Shown here piece by piece: positions 47,276 through 56,042 of a stretch of 64,000 nucleotides of DNA. The translations under genes and the position numbers were made by a program. The DNA is taken from the NCBI RefSeq assembly GCF_009674675.1, contig NZ_WKJC01000001.1:999031-1063030 (forward strand), read 5' to 3'. Numbering within the stretch: position 1 is the first letter of the stretch; every line of letters starts with the position of its first letter. The stretch comes from Kangiella sp. HZ709. Lineage in GTDB: Bacteria > Pseudomonadota > Gammaproteobacteria > Enterobacterales > Kangiellaceae. The notes under the pieces are model-generated. The model searched no databases, was not told the DNA's origin, and saw only the letters and a list, made by a program, of their open reading frames with translations.

Positions 47276-48400
47276 ATGCTGAGCTTTACTCAACATATAA
47301 TCATAATAGGCGCTGTTCAAGGAATACTACTATTCGTATTATTAAACCTTGATAGTAGAGCAACCACAGCTAATCGACTTTTAGGAGTATTCTGCTTACT
47401 GCTGGCTTTATACTTTTTATCTCCCTTTATAGCGCTTAATGCCGAACTCAATGCTTTTTCTGGATTATTAGGTTGGGGCTTTTTCTTACCGGCTTCTTTT
47501 GGTGCTCTTAACTTTTTGTACTATCGCCATGCTGTTACCAATACGAAGCTCAGCTGGAAAGATTTATGGCATTTAACCCCTGTTCTAATTTGCTATTTAT
47601 TAAACTTACATTGGTTAACCGAATCCACCGAATATCGACTTAACCTATTGCAAACCTTTGATCCAGTACCTACTGGATTTAAAACCAGTATATTAATCTT
47701 TTATTTTCAAGCCTTTGCATATAACGGATTTAGTGCATGGCTTATCTTTCGATATCAAAATAAAGCGCAAAACACTTTAGCCAATTTTAATCCTGATATA
47801 TTTAGATGGCTTTGGGCTTTTTTAACCATAACACTTATCATTTGGAGCTTTAAAATTATCGCTGATTTTACCAGCTTAAAGTACCTATCTCGATGGGCAG
47901 ATATTTTGATCGTAGTGTTCATCTATAGCGTAGCAATTGCCCAGTGGCGAAACCCTAAGTTATTTAGAGTTGAGCAATTACAAAGTAAACCTACTAGTAG
48001 CGACAGTCATGATCTCTATACAAGCACACACAAATCTTCGCCTGGCTCTTTAGATGAAGGCACCAGAGAAGTCTTATTAAAAAGTACCAAAGAGTTTATG
48101 CAACAGGACAAGCCCTTTTTAGATAGTCAATTAACTTTAAGTAGTTTAGCTGAATCTATTGGTTTAAGTACCCATCACTTATCAGAAGTATTAAATCAAC
48201 AAGAAGGAAAGAACTTCTACCAATTCGTCAACCAATACCGAGTAAGTTACTTAATAGAACAGCTTAAAAAAGATAAAAAAGCCAAAATACTGGATCTGGC
48301 TTTAGCTTCAGGTTTTTCTTCCAAAAGCACTTTTAACGCAGTTTTCAAGCAATTTACCGATCAAACTCCTAGTCAATTCCGCAAAAGCCTCACTTGTTAG
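47276..48400 (+). CDS. Membrane-embedded AraC-family transcriptional regulator
   Basis: 374 residues. The N-terminal half (about 1-225) has about seven hydrophobic helices; the C-terminal part (about 270-374) is an AraC/XylS HTH domain: LTLSSLAESIGLSTHHLSEVL...GKNFYQFVNQYRVSYLIEQL...LALASGFSSKSTFNAVFKQFTDQTPSQFRK (quoted in pieces). Such 7TM-AraC proteins are thought to sense a signal at the membrane and activate neighbouring genes. It starts 12 bases after dolP, probably with its own promoter. The inverted repeat gtacgaat/attcgtac (48410-48431) lies right after its stop and before two membrane-protein genes. Confidence 0.85.
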   Translation: MLSFTQHIIIIGAVQGILLFVLLNLDSRATTANRLLGVFCLLLALYFLSPFIALNAELNAFSGLLGWGFFLPASFGALNFLYYRHAVTNTKLSWKDLWHLTPVLICYLLNLHWLTESTEYRLNLLQTFDPVPTGFKTSILIFYFQAFAYNGFSAWLIFRYQNKAQNTLANFNPDIFRWLWAFLTITLIIWSFKIIADFTSLKYLSRWADILIVVFIYSVAIAQWRNPKLFRVEQLQSKPTSSDSHDLYTSTHKSSPGSLDEGTREVLLKSTKEFMQQDKPFLDSQLTLSSLAESIGLSTHHLSEVLNQQEGKNFYQFVNQYRVSYLIEQLKKDKKAKILDLALASGFSSKSTFNAVFKQFTDQTPSQFRKSLTC

Positions 48401-48409
48401 TCTAAAAAA

Positions 48410-48431
48410 GTACGAATCGACCCATTCGTAC
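48410..48431. promoter_or_regulatory. Inverted repeat, possible operator
   Basis: Perfect arms gtacgaat and attcgtac with a 6-base spacer, 10 bases after the AraC-type gene stop. No T-run follows directly, so it is more like a protein-binding site than a terminator. Confidence 0.4.
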
Positions 48432-48481
48432 GTCTAAATAGCTCGGTTAAGACGATCGCCACCTTTTTTTTTGCTGAAATA

Positions 48482-48522
48482 GATTCAAATCCAACGTCAG
48501 ACGTTTTTTGAGGTTTTGAATC
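48482..48522 (+). promoter_or_regulatory. Nested inverted repeats in the leader of the ABA4-like gene
   Basis: Outer arms gattcaaa (48482-48489) and tttgaatc (48515-48522) enclose an inner aacgt-cag-acgtt (48493-48505). The outer arm touches the start codon and the tgagg ribosome site lies inside, so the fold could mask translation. Confidence 0.4.
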
Positions 48523-48984
48523 ATGACAAACAACTATTTATTAGCAGAATTTACAGCAAATCAAATTTTTGCATTCTGCAGTCAATTAGCAATGCTTGGC
48601 TGGCTGATTTTAATATTATTGCCCAGAGGTCTAAAGCTTATTAACTTTATTCCTCTGTACTTAATCCCTTTTACAATTTCTAGCATTTATAGCGTCCTAA
48701 TCTTTAAAACTTTTTTTACTGTTGATGGAGGATTCAGCTCATTAACAGATGTTCGGCTCCTGTTTCAAAACGATGGAGCCCTGCTCGCAGGTTGGGTTCA
48801 TTATCTTGCTTTTGACCTTTTTATAGGAGGATGGATAGCCAAAAAATGCGATGAGTTGAAAATATCACGAATCATTCAAACGCCAATCTTAATCGCTACC
48901 TTTATGTTAGGCCCGATAGGTCTAGCACTATTTTTGATGATTCGAAGCACTACAAGATTAGTAGAGGAGCCACAGAATGCTTAA
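48523..48984 (+). CDS. ABA4-like (DUF4281) membrane protein
   Basis: 153 residues, about four helices (14-30, 41-58, 88-105, 122-140). Resembles the ABA4-like family: FAFCSQLAMLGWLILILLPR, GALLAGWVHYLAFDLFIGGW, LGPIGLALFLMI. The plant member ABA4 is needed for neoxanthin synthesis; bacterial members have no known activity. It is co-transcribed with the next gene (8-base overlap) and downstream of the AraC-type regulator, which may control it. Confidence 0.78.
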   Translation: MTNNYLLAEFTANQIFAFCSQLAMLGWLILILLPRGLKLINFIPLYLIPFTISSIYSVLIFKTFFTVDGGFSSLTDVRLLFQNDGALLAGWVHYLAFDLFIGGWIAKKCDELKISRIIQTPILIATFMLGPIGLALFLMIRSTTRLVEEPQNA

Positions 48985-49837
48985 TATTAACCAAAACCAG
49001 CAACAAAAATACAAAACGCTATCAACATTTTTGTTATCTCCGAAATTTGCCGCAGACAAAGTCACAGGTTTGTTTATTTCTTGCACTTTGTTTCTGTTAG
49101 CATTTCTAGCACTTCTTTTACTTGTTAATGCTTTTGACAGTCGTCTAATTGATGGCATGCCTGTATGGCATAAGCCCATTCGCTTTGGCTTGTCATTTGT
49201 TTTGCATTTTATAACCTTAACCTACCTAGCTCAGCTGGTTGACGAAAAATATAGAACCAAGTATAGATTCTCATTTTTTGCTGTTGCAGCTGCAATCTCT
49301 TTATGGCTCGAGTTTTTATATATTACAATTCAAGCTGCTAGGGGAAGACGCTCACATTTTAATTTTGAAACCGATATAGAAAACTATCTCTATATGGCTA
49401 TGGGTGTAGGGGCATTATTTTTAGTATTAGTGGCTTTTGTTCTAGGCATAATGATTTGGAAGTATGGAAAAAAAGACCAATCTGGACTTCGCCTAGGTTC
49501 AATTGCAGGCCTTACCATTGGTTCGGTACTGACTTTAGTTTTCGCTGGATATATGTCTGTAGACATCCCTTACATAACGAATAGATTGAACCATACTCCT
49601 AATGTAGTGCCTTATTTGGGTTGGTCAAGAATCAGCGGTGATTATAAACCTGCCCATTTTATTGCGACCCATATGATGCAATTATTGCCATTGATTGGAA
49701 TCTGGGCTGATAGGTCAAAGTTAAAATCATATATCTCGCCAAGAAAAATAGTCATGCTCGGTATTATTATTCTTACCCTCCTATCGATATTTGCCTTTAT
49801 ATTAGCAAAATTGGATATCCCTATATTCCCGGTATGA
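48977..49837 (+). CDS. Hypothetical polytopic membrane protein
   Basis: 286 residues with about seven helices. Notable motifs: MPVWHKPIRFGLSFVLHFITLTYL, SLWLEFLYITIQAARGRRSHFNF, HMMQLLPLIGIWADR. The conserved charged and His residues in or near helices suggest a functional core (transport, redox or lipid chemistry), but I do not recognise the family. Start ATG 48977 follows GAGGAG and overlaps the upstream gene by 8 bases, implying translational coupling. Confidence 0.7.
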   Translation: MLNINQNQQQKYKTLSTFLLSPKFAADKVTGLFISCTLFLLAFLALLLLVNAFDSRLIDGMPVWHKPIRFGLSFVLHFITLTYLAQLVDEKYRTKYRFSFFAVAAAISLWLEFLYITIQAARGRRSHFNFETDIENYLYMAMGVGALFLVLVAFVLGIMIWKYGKKDQSGLRLGSIAGLTIGSVLTLVFAGYMSVDIPYITNRLNHTPNVVPYLGWSRISGDYKPAHFIATHMMQLLPLIGIWADRSKLKSYISPRKIVMLGIIILTLLSIFAFILAKLDIPIFPV

Positions 49838-49918
49838 TAAGAATGCTGACTTTTAAAGAAGCTATTATATTGCTATTCTGTCTATGAATTATAACCAATA
49901 ACATTTATGGAAAAATCA

Positions 49919-50191
49919 ATGAAACTTATTAAATACCTTATAATAACAGTTGCTACTTTACCGTTAGCAGCAATGGCTTCTAATATAAAATTAATTAATG
50001 ATACCGGTAGCAAGCAAAGTATTCATACTGGCTCAGGTTTTGTTACTTTAAATAAAGGCAGTAGCACTTCTTTTAGTTGTAAGAAAGGTAAAGAAGTTCG
50101 AAAAGCAAAGAGCGGCTCAAAAAAAGAAGTTATTTTTAAAATCCAATCGAAGCACTGCGGTAAAACAGTTAAATTATCAGACGTGATGTAA
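49919..50191 (+). CDS. Small secreted protein, unknown
   Basis: 90 residues from ATG 49919; an ATG four codons earlier (49907) is possible. A signal peptide (MKLIKYLIITVATLPLAAMA) is followed by a compact basic domain with two cysteines (SFSCKKGK, SKHCGKTV) likely forming a disulfide, and many Lys/Ser. No family recognised; it could be a small periplasmic or exported cationic protein. A strong bidirectional terminator follows. Confidence 0.6.
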   Translation: MKLIKYLIITVATLPLAAMASNIKLINDTGSKQSIHTGSGFVTLNKGSSTSFSCKKGKEVRKAKSGSKKEVIFKIQSKHCGKTVKLSDVM

Positions 50192-50209
50192 GCAACAAGT
50201 AGTCATACA

Positions 50210-50235
50210 AAAAAGCCAGCAATTGCTGGCTTTTT
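50210..50235. terminator. Bidirectional intrinsic terminator
   Basis: Stem gccagc/gctggc, loop aatt, flanked by an A-run and T-run. Shared by the small secreted protein gene (plus) and sspB (minus). Confidence 0.88.
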
Positions 50236-50240
50236 AATAG

Positions 50241-50642
50241 TTATTTAACAACTCTTAAGCTCGGCTTACCCTTGCTAGGTTTTGGTGGTTCATCGTCAGG
50301 GTTGTCTGAACTCTCACCTTCGTACATTTCAGGCGAGAACATAATGCCTTTGTCATTTTCACGCGTATAAATCGCTAAGATGGAATTTAATGGCACATAA
50401 ATATTCAATGAAGAACCAGAGAACCTCGCTTTGAAACTAATCGCGTCATGATCCATATGATAATCACCTACCGCACTTGGTGATATATTCAAAACAATCT
50501 TGCCTTCGTTAGCAAACTGTTGAGGAATATCCACTTGCGGATGGCTGGCATCCACTAGAATTTGAGGAGTCCAGTCGTTATCAAGCATCCACTCATAGTA
50601 AGCAATAAGCAAATAAGGCTGTAATGGCGTTAGGTTAGCCAT
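50241..50642 (-). CDS. sspB: ClpXP specificity adaptor SspB
   Basis: Delivers ssrA-tagged proteins to ClpXP. 133 residues: N-terminal dimer and tag-binding domain (PYLLIAYYEWMLDNDWTPQILVDA, VLNISPSAVGDYHMDHDAISF, cited in parts; ISFKARFSG), an acidic linker, and the basic C-terminal ClpX-docking tail KGKPSLRVVK. It is downstream of sspA by 10 bases. Confidence 0.96.
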   Translation of the reverse strand: MANLTPLQPYLLIAYYEWMLDNDWTPQILVDASHPQVDIPQQFANEGKIVLNISPSAVGDYHMDHDAISFKARFSGSSLNIYVPLNSILAIYTRENDKGIMFSPEMYEGESSDNPDDEPPKPSKGKPSLRVVK

Positions 50643-50652
50643 AATCCTTAGC

Positions 50653-51282
50653 TCAAAGCCCCATTCTAAGTTCTTGCTCTTCTTCCGTTAAGCTGACTTT
50701 GAACGACTCACGCTCAAAAATACGATCCATGTAGTCGTGAATAGCTTTAGAACCTTTACCAGAAATTTCTAAACCCAATTGTTCTGCACGCCATAACAGC
50801 GGAGCTATCACACAATCAACTAAAGAAAATTCTTCACTCATAAAATAATCACTAGCACCAAAAACTGGTGATAACGCCATGATACTTTCTTGCAGCTGCT
50901 TACGCGCTTTTTTCGCTTTAGCTTCTGTACCATTGTTAATGATTTCAAATTGGGTGTACCACTCTTTTTGAATACGGTGAATCATTAAACGGCTACGCCC
51001 TCTTGTTACGGGATAAACCGGCATCAGAGGCGGATGGGGGAAGCGCTCATCTAAATATTCCATGATGATATTAGCTTCATACAATACTAAATCACGATCA
51101 ATTAAAGTTGGAACTGAACCGTAAGGGTTTAAATCGCGTAAATCTTCAGGGATATTATCGCCTGCAACTTCTACCACTTCAAAATTAACACCTTTCTCTG
51201 CCAGCACAATACGCACTTGATGGCTATAAGCATCATTGCCTGAGAATAAAGTCATTACTGAACGTTTGGCTACAACTGCCAT
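50653..51282 (-). CDS. sspA: Stringent starvation protein A
   Basis: Glutathione-S-transferase-fold protein that binds RNA polymerase and remodels transcription in stationary phase and acid stress. 209 residues: VMTLFSGNDAYSHQVRIVLAEKG, DLNPYGSVPTLIDRDLVLYE, ANIIMEYLDERFPHPPLMPV. An AGGAGAA ribosome site precedes ATG 51280-51282. It heads sspAB; in many relatives it follows rpsI, here the petABC operon lies between. Confidence 0.96.
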   Translation of the reverse strand: MAVVAKRSVMTLFSGNDAYSHQVRIVLAEKGVNFEVVEVAGDNIPEDLRDLNPYGSVPTLIDRDLVLYEANIIMEYLDERFPHPPLMPVYPVTRGRSRLMIHRIQKEWYTQFEIINNGTEAKAKKARKQLQESIMALSPVFGASDYFMSEEFSLVDCVIAPLLWRAEQLGLEISGKGSKAIHDYMDRIFERESFKVSLTEEEQELRMGL

Positions 51283-51302
51283 AGATGTTCTCCTAAATAA
51301 AA

Positions 51303-51330
51303 AGGCTTAGCACTTTAAAGTGCTAAGCCT
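51303..51330 (-). terminator. Perfect 28-base palindromic terminator of the pet operon
   Basis: aggcttagcacttt joined directly to aaagtgctaagcct, followed on the minus strand by TTTTT. It lies between petC and sspA. Confidence 0.88.
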
Positions 51331-51338
51331 ACGAACTT

Positions 51339-52190
51339 TTAATGAATGTCTTTCCAGAATTCTTTCTTCAGGAAATACGCAGGGACTAGCAATAATAATA
51401 AGAATAAAATTGCCCAAATACCCATGCTTTGACTTTGAAGCTTGACTGGATTAGCGGTATAAGCCATGAAAGCTACCAGATCACGCATTTCTTCTTTGTA
51501 CTCTTCGGCTGTTAATTCACCTTCTTGAGTCTGTACAAAGATTCCACCTTCAGCTGAAAGTTGTGCTTTGGCCTCTTCAGCTTCTGCTAAGCTCGCATTT
51601 GCTTCAGACTTTTCTGCATCCGTAGCATTAGCATCAGCAATAACATTTTTTGCCGCTTTAATCGCAGACTCTGCTGCAACCCACTCTTCAGTTAATACTT
51701 GCTCGCCTTGTAAATCAGCAAGAATATGCGGCATACCTACATCTGGGAAAACTGTATTATTCATGCCATAAGGACGTGAAGGATCGGCATAAAAAGACGT
51801 TAAGTAGTTATAGAGCCAGTCTTCACCACGTACACGAGCAGCTAAACTTAAGTCTAAAGGATCGACACCAAACACTTTCTTTGCATAGCTTTTAGTCATG
51901 CTTTTCTTGATAGGGTCGCCAAATTTTTGATCACCCACAACCAAGTTAGCCATAACCTGTTCTTCAGTAAGACCTAAATCTTGTGCGATACGCGAGTAGC
52001 GCACATATTCCATCGAGTGACAGCCTGCGCAATAGTTCAAATAAAGTTTGGCACCATTTTGCAGAGACTCTTGATTGGCTAAATTAACATTAGCTTTTTC
52101 ATTTGGGTAAGTCGTGCCGCCGCCTGCCGAGAAAGCAACTGGAGCAGCTAGCGATAATGCAGTAATAGCAGTAATAATTAGCTTTTTCAT
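51339..52190 (-). CDS. petC: Ubiquinol-cytochrome c reductase, cytochrome c1
   Basis: Haem c subunit of the bc1 complex, passing electrons to soluble cytochrome c. 283 residues: signal peptide, haem-binding CAGCH (Cys54-His58), axial Met153 in VGMPH, and a C-terminal membrane anchor (GIWAILFLLLLLVPAYFL). Odd: an Ala/Glu/Lys-rich helical insertion at about 165-212, between LADLQGEQ and GGIFVQ, which is short or absent in familiar gammaproteobacterial c1. It overlaps petB by one base. Confidence 0.96.
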   Translation of the reverse strand: MKKLIITAITALSLAAPVAFSAGGGTTYPNEKANVNLANQESLQNGAKLYLNYCAGCHSMEYVRYSRIAQDLGLTEEQVMANLVVGDQKFGDPIKKSMTKSYAKKVFGVDPLDLSLAARVRGEDWLYNYLTSFYADPSRPYGMNNTVFPDVGMPHILADLQGEQVLTEEWVAAESAIKAAKNVIADANATDAEKSEANASLAEAEEAKAQLSAEGGIFVQTQEGELTAEEYKEEMRDLVAFMAYTANPVKLQSQSMGIWAILFLLLLLVPAYFLKKEFWKDIH

Positions 52191-53401
52191 TAGTGTGTCA
52201 CCCTCTCTGGCACTGGCTTAGTCTTCTCGAACCTTGGCAATAATGGCAAGATCACTAAGAAGAACAAGAAGTAATAGAATGTCGCTATTTGGCCTAACAA
52301 TGTTTTAACTGGTGTTGGGCTTTGAACGCCTAACCATCCCAATAAAATAAAGCAGATTACAAACAAGGCTAATGCTAATTTGTAAGAAGTGCCGCGATAA
52401 CGGATGGACTTCACTTTTTGTCTGTCTAACCAAGGTAACAAGAATAAAACAACAATCGCCGCTGCCATTGCTAGGAACCCTAGGAATGGATCAGGAATGG
52501 CACGTAGTACCGTGTAGAACGGTGTGAAGTACCATACAGGAGCAATAACATCTGGTGTCTTTAACGGATTCGCCGGCTCAAAGTTAGGGCGCTCTAAGAA
52601 GTAACCGCCTAAATCTGGTGCGAAGAATACAATCGCTAAGAAGATGATTAAGAACACTACCACACCCACAATATCTTTAACTGTGTAGTATGGGTGGAAA
52701 GGAATACCATCTAAAGGAATACCATTTTCATCTTTATGTTCTTTAATCTCAACGCCATCTGGGTTGTTAGAACCTACTTTATGTAAAGCAACAATGTGTA
52801 AGAAAACCATCGCTACTAAAGCTAACGGAACTGCCACTACGTGCAATGCAAAGAAGCGATTCAAAGTTGCTAAAGATAAAGTAAAGTCGCCACGAATCCA
52901 TTCAACTAAGTCTTCGCCAACCACTGGGATAGTACCAAACAGGTTAACAATAACCTGCGCACCCCAGAAGGACATTTGTCCCCAGGGTAATAAATAGCCC
53001 ATGAATGCTTCAGCCATTAATAAAACAAAGATGATCATGCCGAAGATCCAGACTAACTCGCGTGGCTTCTTAAATGAACCGTACATAACACCACGGAACA
53101 TATGTAAGTAAACCACTACGAAGAATGCTGAAGCGCCAGTTGAGTGTAAGTAACGTATCAACCAACCCATTTCAACATCACGCATGATGTATTCAACCGA
53201 TGCAAAAGGCTCGCTTGGACTGTAGAACATGGTTAACCAAATACCTGTTAACAACTGGTTAACTAATACTAATAACGCTAATGAACCAAAAAAGTACCAA
53301 AAGTTAAAGTTTTTTGGCGCGTAATATTCTGCTAAATGCTCATTCCAAACCTTAGTTGCTGGAAAACGTGCATCAAACCATTCAAACATGCTTTTAAACA
53401 T
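52190..53401 (-). CDS. petB: Ubiquinol-cytochrome c reductase, cytochrome b
   Basis: Membrane subunit that carries both b haems and the quinone sites. 403 residues, eight helices; haem ligands in LHSTGASAFFVVVYLHMFRG and FFALHVVAVPLALVAMVFLH, Qo-site motif as APVWYFTPFYTVLRAIP (PVWY form, usual in beta- and gammaproteobacteria). Overlaps petA and petC by one base each. Confidence 0.98.
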   Translation of the reverse strand: MFKSMFEWFDARFPATKVWNEHLAEYYAPKNFNFWYFFGSLALLVLVNQLLTGIWLTMFYSPSEPFASVEYIMRDVEMGWLIRYLHSTGASAFFVVVYLHMFRGVMYGSFKKPRELVWIFGMIIFVLLMAEAFMGYLLPWGQMSFWGAQVIVNLFGTIPVVGEDLVEWIRGDFTLSLATLNRFFALHVVAVPLALVAMVFLHIVALHKVGSNNPDGVEIKEHKDENGIPLDGIPFHPYYTVKDIVGVVVFLIIFLAIVFFAPDLGGYFLERPNFEPANPLKTPDVIAPVWYFTPFYTVLRAIPDPFLGFLAMAAAIVVLFLLPWLDRQKVKSIRYRGTSYKLALALFVICFILLGWLGVQSPTPVKTLLGQIATFYYFLFFLVILPLLPRFEKTKPVPERVTH

Positions 53402-53985
53402 TAGCTTTCTCCTCCAACCAAAATCGTTTTATTGATAGTATCAATGGTATACGGAGGAATTTCTAAGTTAGCATTCGCCGGTACCGATTTATAAACACGT
53501 CCAGCCAAATCAAATTTAGAGCCATGGCAAGCACAGAAGAAGCCACCTAACCAAGTTGCATCGACAGAACCTGCATCGGCAAATAGTTTCGGTGAACACC
53601 CTAAGTGAGTACATAAACCAATTGCAACAAAAATTTCTGGCTCAATCGAACGGTATTCATTCTGGCAATTTTCTGGTTGTTGCTTTTCGTTTGTAGAGTC
53701 CGGATCAGCAACTAATTCGTTAGAAGCCGTAACTGCTTTTAACATGGCTGGATCTCGGCGCATTACCCAAACTGGTTTGCCGCGCCATTCGATAGTAATC
53801 TGCTGGCCATTTTCTAGTTTACTGTAATCAGTCTCAACTGGAGCGCCGGCAGCTTTTGCCTTCTCGCTTGGCTTCCAAGATTTGACGAAAGGCACAGCCG
53901 CGAAAACTGCTCCAACAGCACCAACACCTGCGGTGGCGCCGATCAGCAAATTCCTGCGTCCTTTATTAACGCCTTCATTACTCAT
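53401..53985 (-). CDS. petA: Rieske iron-sulfur subunit of the bc1 complex
   Basis: [2Fe-2S] subunit that accepts electrons from ubiquinol. 194 residues: an N-terminal Tat-like region with a membrane helix (KGRRNLLIGATAGVGAVGA), then the cluster ligands CTHLGC and CACHGSKFD. First gene of petABC; GGGGAGA lies before ATG 53983-53985. Confidence 0.97.
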   Translation of the reverse strand: MSNEGVNKGRRNLLIGATAGVGAVGAVFAAVPFVKSWKPSEKAKAAGAPVETDYSKLENGQQITIEWRGKPVWVMRRDPAMLKAVTASNELVADPDSTNEKQQPENCQNEYRSIEPEIFVAIGLCTHLGCSPKLFADAGSVDATWLGGFFCACHGSKFDLAGRVYKSVPANANLEIPPYTIDTINKTILVGGES

Positions 53986-54290
53986 TAGGTATATCTCCCC
54001 ACTTCAAAAAGGAGTATTTATCTCATATCAAAACAAAGTTGAAACTACGATAAACACTTGAAAAATAAGATAAAGCTGGCAGATAAGTTAAGGTTAAACA
54101 ATAACCTTATAAATCTTATGTTTATTACTGCCATACAGGCTGGGCATCATACTGGAATTATAAGAAATACACAATCTGGTCTGACCAATCTCATGCCGAT
54201 CACAGATCTAAAAAATATTACAACGACCAAGAGTAACCAATAATAGAGTTCTAGTTGCAATTTTGGGCTCAAGCGATTATTTAGATATTA
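53986..54290. other. Intergenic region upstream of petA
   Basis: 305 bases with no supported gene. A 61-codon frame at 54058-54243 lacks a ribosome site and protein-like composition. I found no clear -35/-10 pair for petA; the stretch just before it is AT-rich and may hold a weak promoter. Confidence 0.5.
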
Positions 54291-54749
54291 TTACTTCTTC
54301 CACTTAATGATTTGAATATCGACATATTTATTAAAATCATTAACAGCCACTTCGGCATAAGAATAACCGGGAAATGGCTTATACTTGCAAATTAAGTTTC
54401 CTTTTACCACCTTACTGCATGTCTTGTTTTCTTGCGGCTTTGAGTAAAACTCAGCCACTTGCTTAAAAGGCTTTCTGACAATGTAAAACTTCCAGTTAGC
54501 ATAAGAATCACTCTCAGTATTTTTCCACTTAGCACCTGGCATGACTGGAATTATGTAACTAGCGTTAGTTCCAGCTGGTTGCTGATCAAAATCTTTCAGT
54601 TCTTCCTTTGCACCTTTTTTACAGGGCTTATCTTGAAAAGCGATCTTGCCATTCGACGACGTACACTTATACATTTTAGCTTGAGCTGGCTCAGTAAAAA
54701 GAATGAAGATTAAGCAGAAAACTAAAACCGGGAAGTTTAATTTAAGCAT
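54291..54749 (-). CDS. DUF4124 domain-containing exported protein
   Basis: 152 residues: signal peptide (LNFPVLVFCLIFILFTEPAQA), then a short DUF4124 domain, KMYKCTSSNGKIAFQDKPCK, common in exported proteins of gammaproteobacteria, then a C-terminal part with two more Cys (KTCSKVVKGNLICKYKPFPG) and no recognised family. Function unknown. It follows rpsI on the same strand behind a terminator, so it likely has its own promoter. Confidence 0.75.
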   Translation of the reverse strand: MLKLNFPVLVFCLIFILFTEPAQAKMYKCTSSNGKIAFQDKPCKKGAKEELKDFDQQPAGTNASYIIPVMPGAKWKNTESDSYANWKFYIVRKPFKQVAEFYSKPQENKTCSKVVKGNLICKYKPFPGYSYAEVAVNDFNKYVDIQIIKWKK

Positions 54750-54814
54750 GAGCTATTTTTCGTAAATTATTTTCTCCAAAAGTATAAAGTAAATGATAGT
54801 AATCACAATACAAA

Positions 54815-54844
54815 CAAAAACGCCTGCATAATGCAGGCGTTTTG
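54815..54844 (-). terminator. Intrinsic terminator after rpsI
   Basis: Stem acgcctgca/tgcaggcgt with a three-base loop, flanked by an A-run and T-run; ends the rplM-rpsI transcript. Confidence 0.85.
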
Positions 54845-54888
54845 TAGAACTCTTGAATTCTCGCTCTCGACAGAGAGCTGGCGTAAAA

Positions 54889-55278
54889 TTAACGCTTAGA
54901 GAATTGAGGTTTCTTACGTGCTTTGTGTAAGCCAACTTTCTTACGCTCAACAGCACGAGCATCACGAGTAACGTAACCCGCTTTACGAAGTGCCGGACGT
55001 AATTCGCCGTCATACTCCATTAAAGCACGAGTAATACCGTGACGAATTGCACCAGCTTGGCCAGTACCACCGCCGCCAGCTACAGTTACGTATACGTCGA
55101 ACTTTTCTAAAGTTTCTGTTAACTCTAAAGGTTGACGAACGACCATGCGTGACGTTTCACGACCAAAATATTGGTCTAAAGATTTTTGGTTTACTGTAAT
55201 AGAACCACTGCCTGGACGTAAGAATACGCGAGCAGTAGAGCTTTTACGACGACCAGTTCCGTAATATTGTTCAGCCAT
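54889..55278 (-). CDS. rpsI: 30S ribosomal protein S9
   Basis: 129 residues: [39 protein letters not shown] (cited in part), ending [16 protein letters not shown], the tail that reaches the P-site tRNA. It follows rplM by 11 bases. Confidence 0.99.
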   Translation of the reverse strand: MAEQYYGTGRRKSSTARVFLRPGSGSITVNQKSLDQYFGRETSRMVVRQPLELTETLEKFDVYVTVAGGGGTGQAGAIRHGITRALMEYDGELRPALRKAGYVTRDARAVERKKVGLHKARKKPQFSKR

Positions 55279-55289
55279 AGTCTTCTACC

Positions 55290-55718
55290 TTATATTTCCA
55301 AAGCGATTGGTTGTTGAGCAGCGTGACCGTGCTCAGAACCCGCATATACTTTTAGTTTACGGAACATAGCGCGTCCAAGAGGATTTCTTGGCAACATGCC
55401 TTTAACCGCTTTCTCGATGATCATCTCAGGCTTACGTGCTTGTAAGTCATTAAAGTTGATCTCTTTGATACCGCCAGGGTAACCAGTATGACGGTAATAG
55501 ATTTTATCTTCCGCTTTTTTACCAGTAACCGTAACTTTCTCAGCGTTAATGATGATGATGTAATCACCAGTATCAACGTGAGGCGTGTATTCCGCTTTAT
55601 GCTTGCCTTTTAAACGACGAGCAACTTCAGTCGCTAAACGACCTAAAGTTTTGCCTTCTGCATCAACCACGAACCAGTCGCGTTTTACAGTTTCAGGCTT
55701 TGCACTAAATGTTTTCAT
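55290..55718 (-). CDS. rplM: 50S ribosomal protein L13
   Basis: 142 residues, the usual length: [60 protein letters not shown]. The start is ATG 55716-55718 after GGAAAG; an open extension upstream to 55847 is leader, not coding. It heads rplM-rpsI; L13 represses its own leader in E. coli. Confidence 0.99.
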   Translation of the reverse strand: MKTFSAKPETVKRDWFVVDAEGKTLGRLATEVARRLKGKHKAEYTPHVDTGDYIIIINAEKVTVTGKKAEDKIYYRHTGYPGGIKEINFNDLQARKPEMIIEKAVKGMLPRNPLGRAMFRKLKVYAGSEHGHAAQQPIALEI

Positions 55719-56042
55719 CTTTCCGAGCTCCAAAAGCCGTTTGCACTCTATAGTAGGGTTCGTAAGAGCTGTGATTTCGACACACGAAAGCCTTACGCCA
55801 CCTAAAAATTCAGAGCGCGAATTGTACAGAAACACCACCCCATGCACAAGAGGTAATGCCAGATAATTAAATATTTTTCGTTGTCCTAGAGATATTTGCG
55901 AATTTTAGCCTTAATTCACAACAAAAGACTTTATTTAACGGGCTTTTAGCGCTATAAAAAGCGCTGGGGGAGTCAATTTTGCATTACTCGCCAAGACGAA
56001 AGCAATTTTAACAGTCATTTAACATGAGGCAAAGGAAAAATA
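55719..56042. other. rplM leader and divergent HU-like gene promoter region
   Basis: 324 bases. The rplM side has a promoter at 55821-55849 and about 95 bases of leader. An agcgct-ataaaa-agcgct inverted repeat is at 55948-55965. The plus side holds AGGCAAAGGA before the HU-like ATG. No other gene seen. Confidence 0.55.
55821..55849 (-). promoter_or_regulatory. Candidate rplM-rpsI promoter
   Basis: TTGTGC (55849-55844), 17-base spacer and TACAAT (55826-55821) on the minus strand, with TG just before the -10. Confidence 0.5.

Noticed and set aside
54058-54243. Open frame of 61 codons on plus upstream of petA
   Set aside because: No ribosome site, TTG-type start, no signal or domain, and composition like non-coding DNA.
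55719-55847. 43-residue extension of L13
   Set aside because: It would run through the leader and likely promoter; L13 is 142 residues with MKTF at its start.
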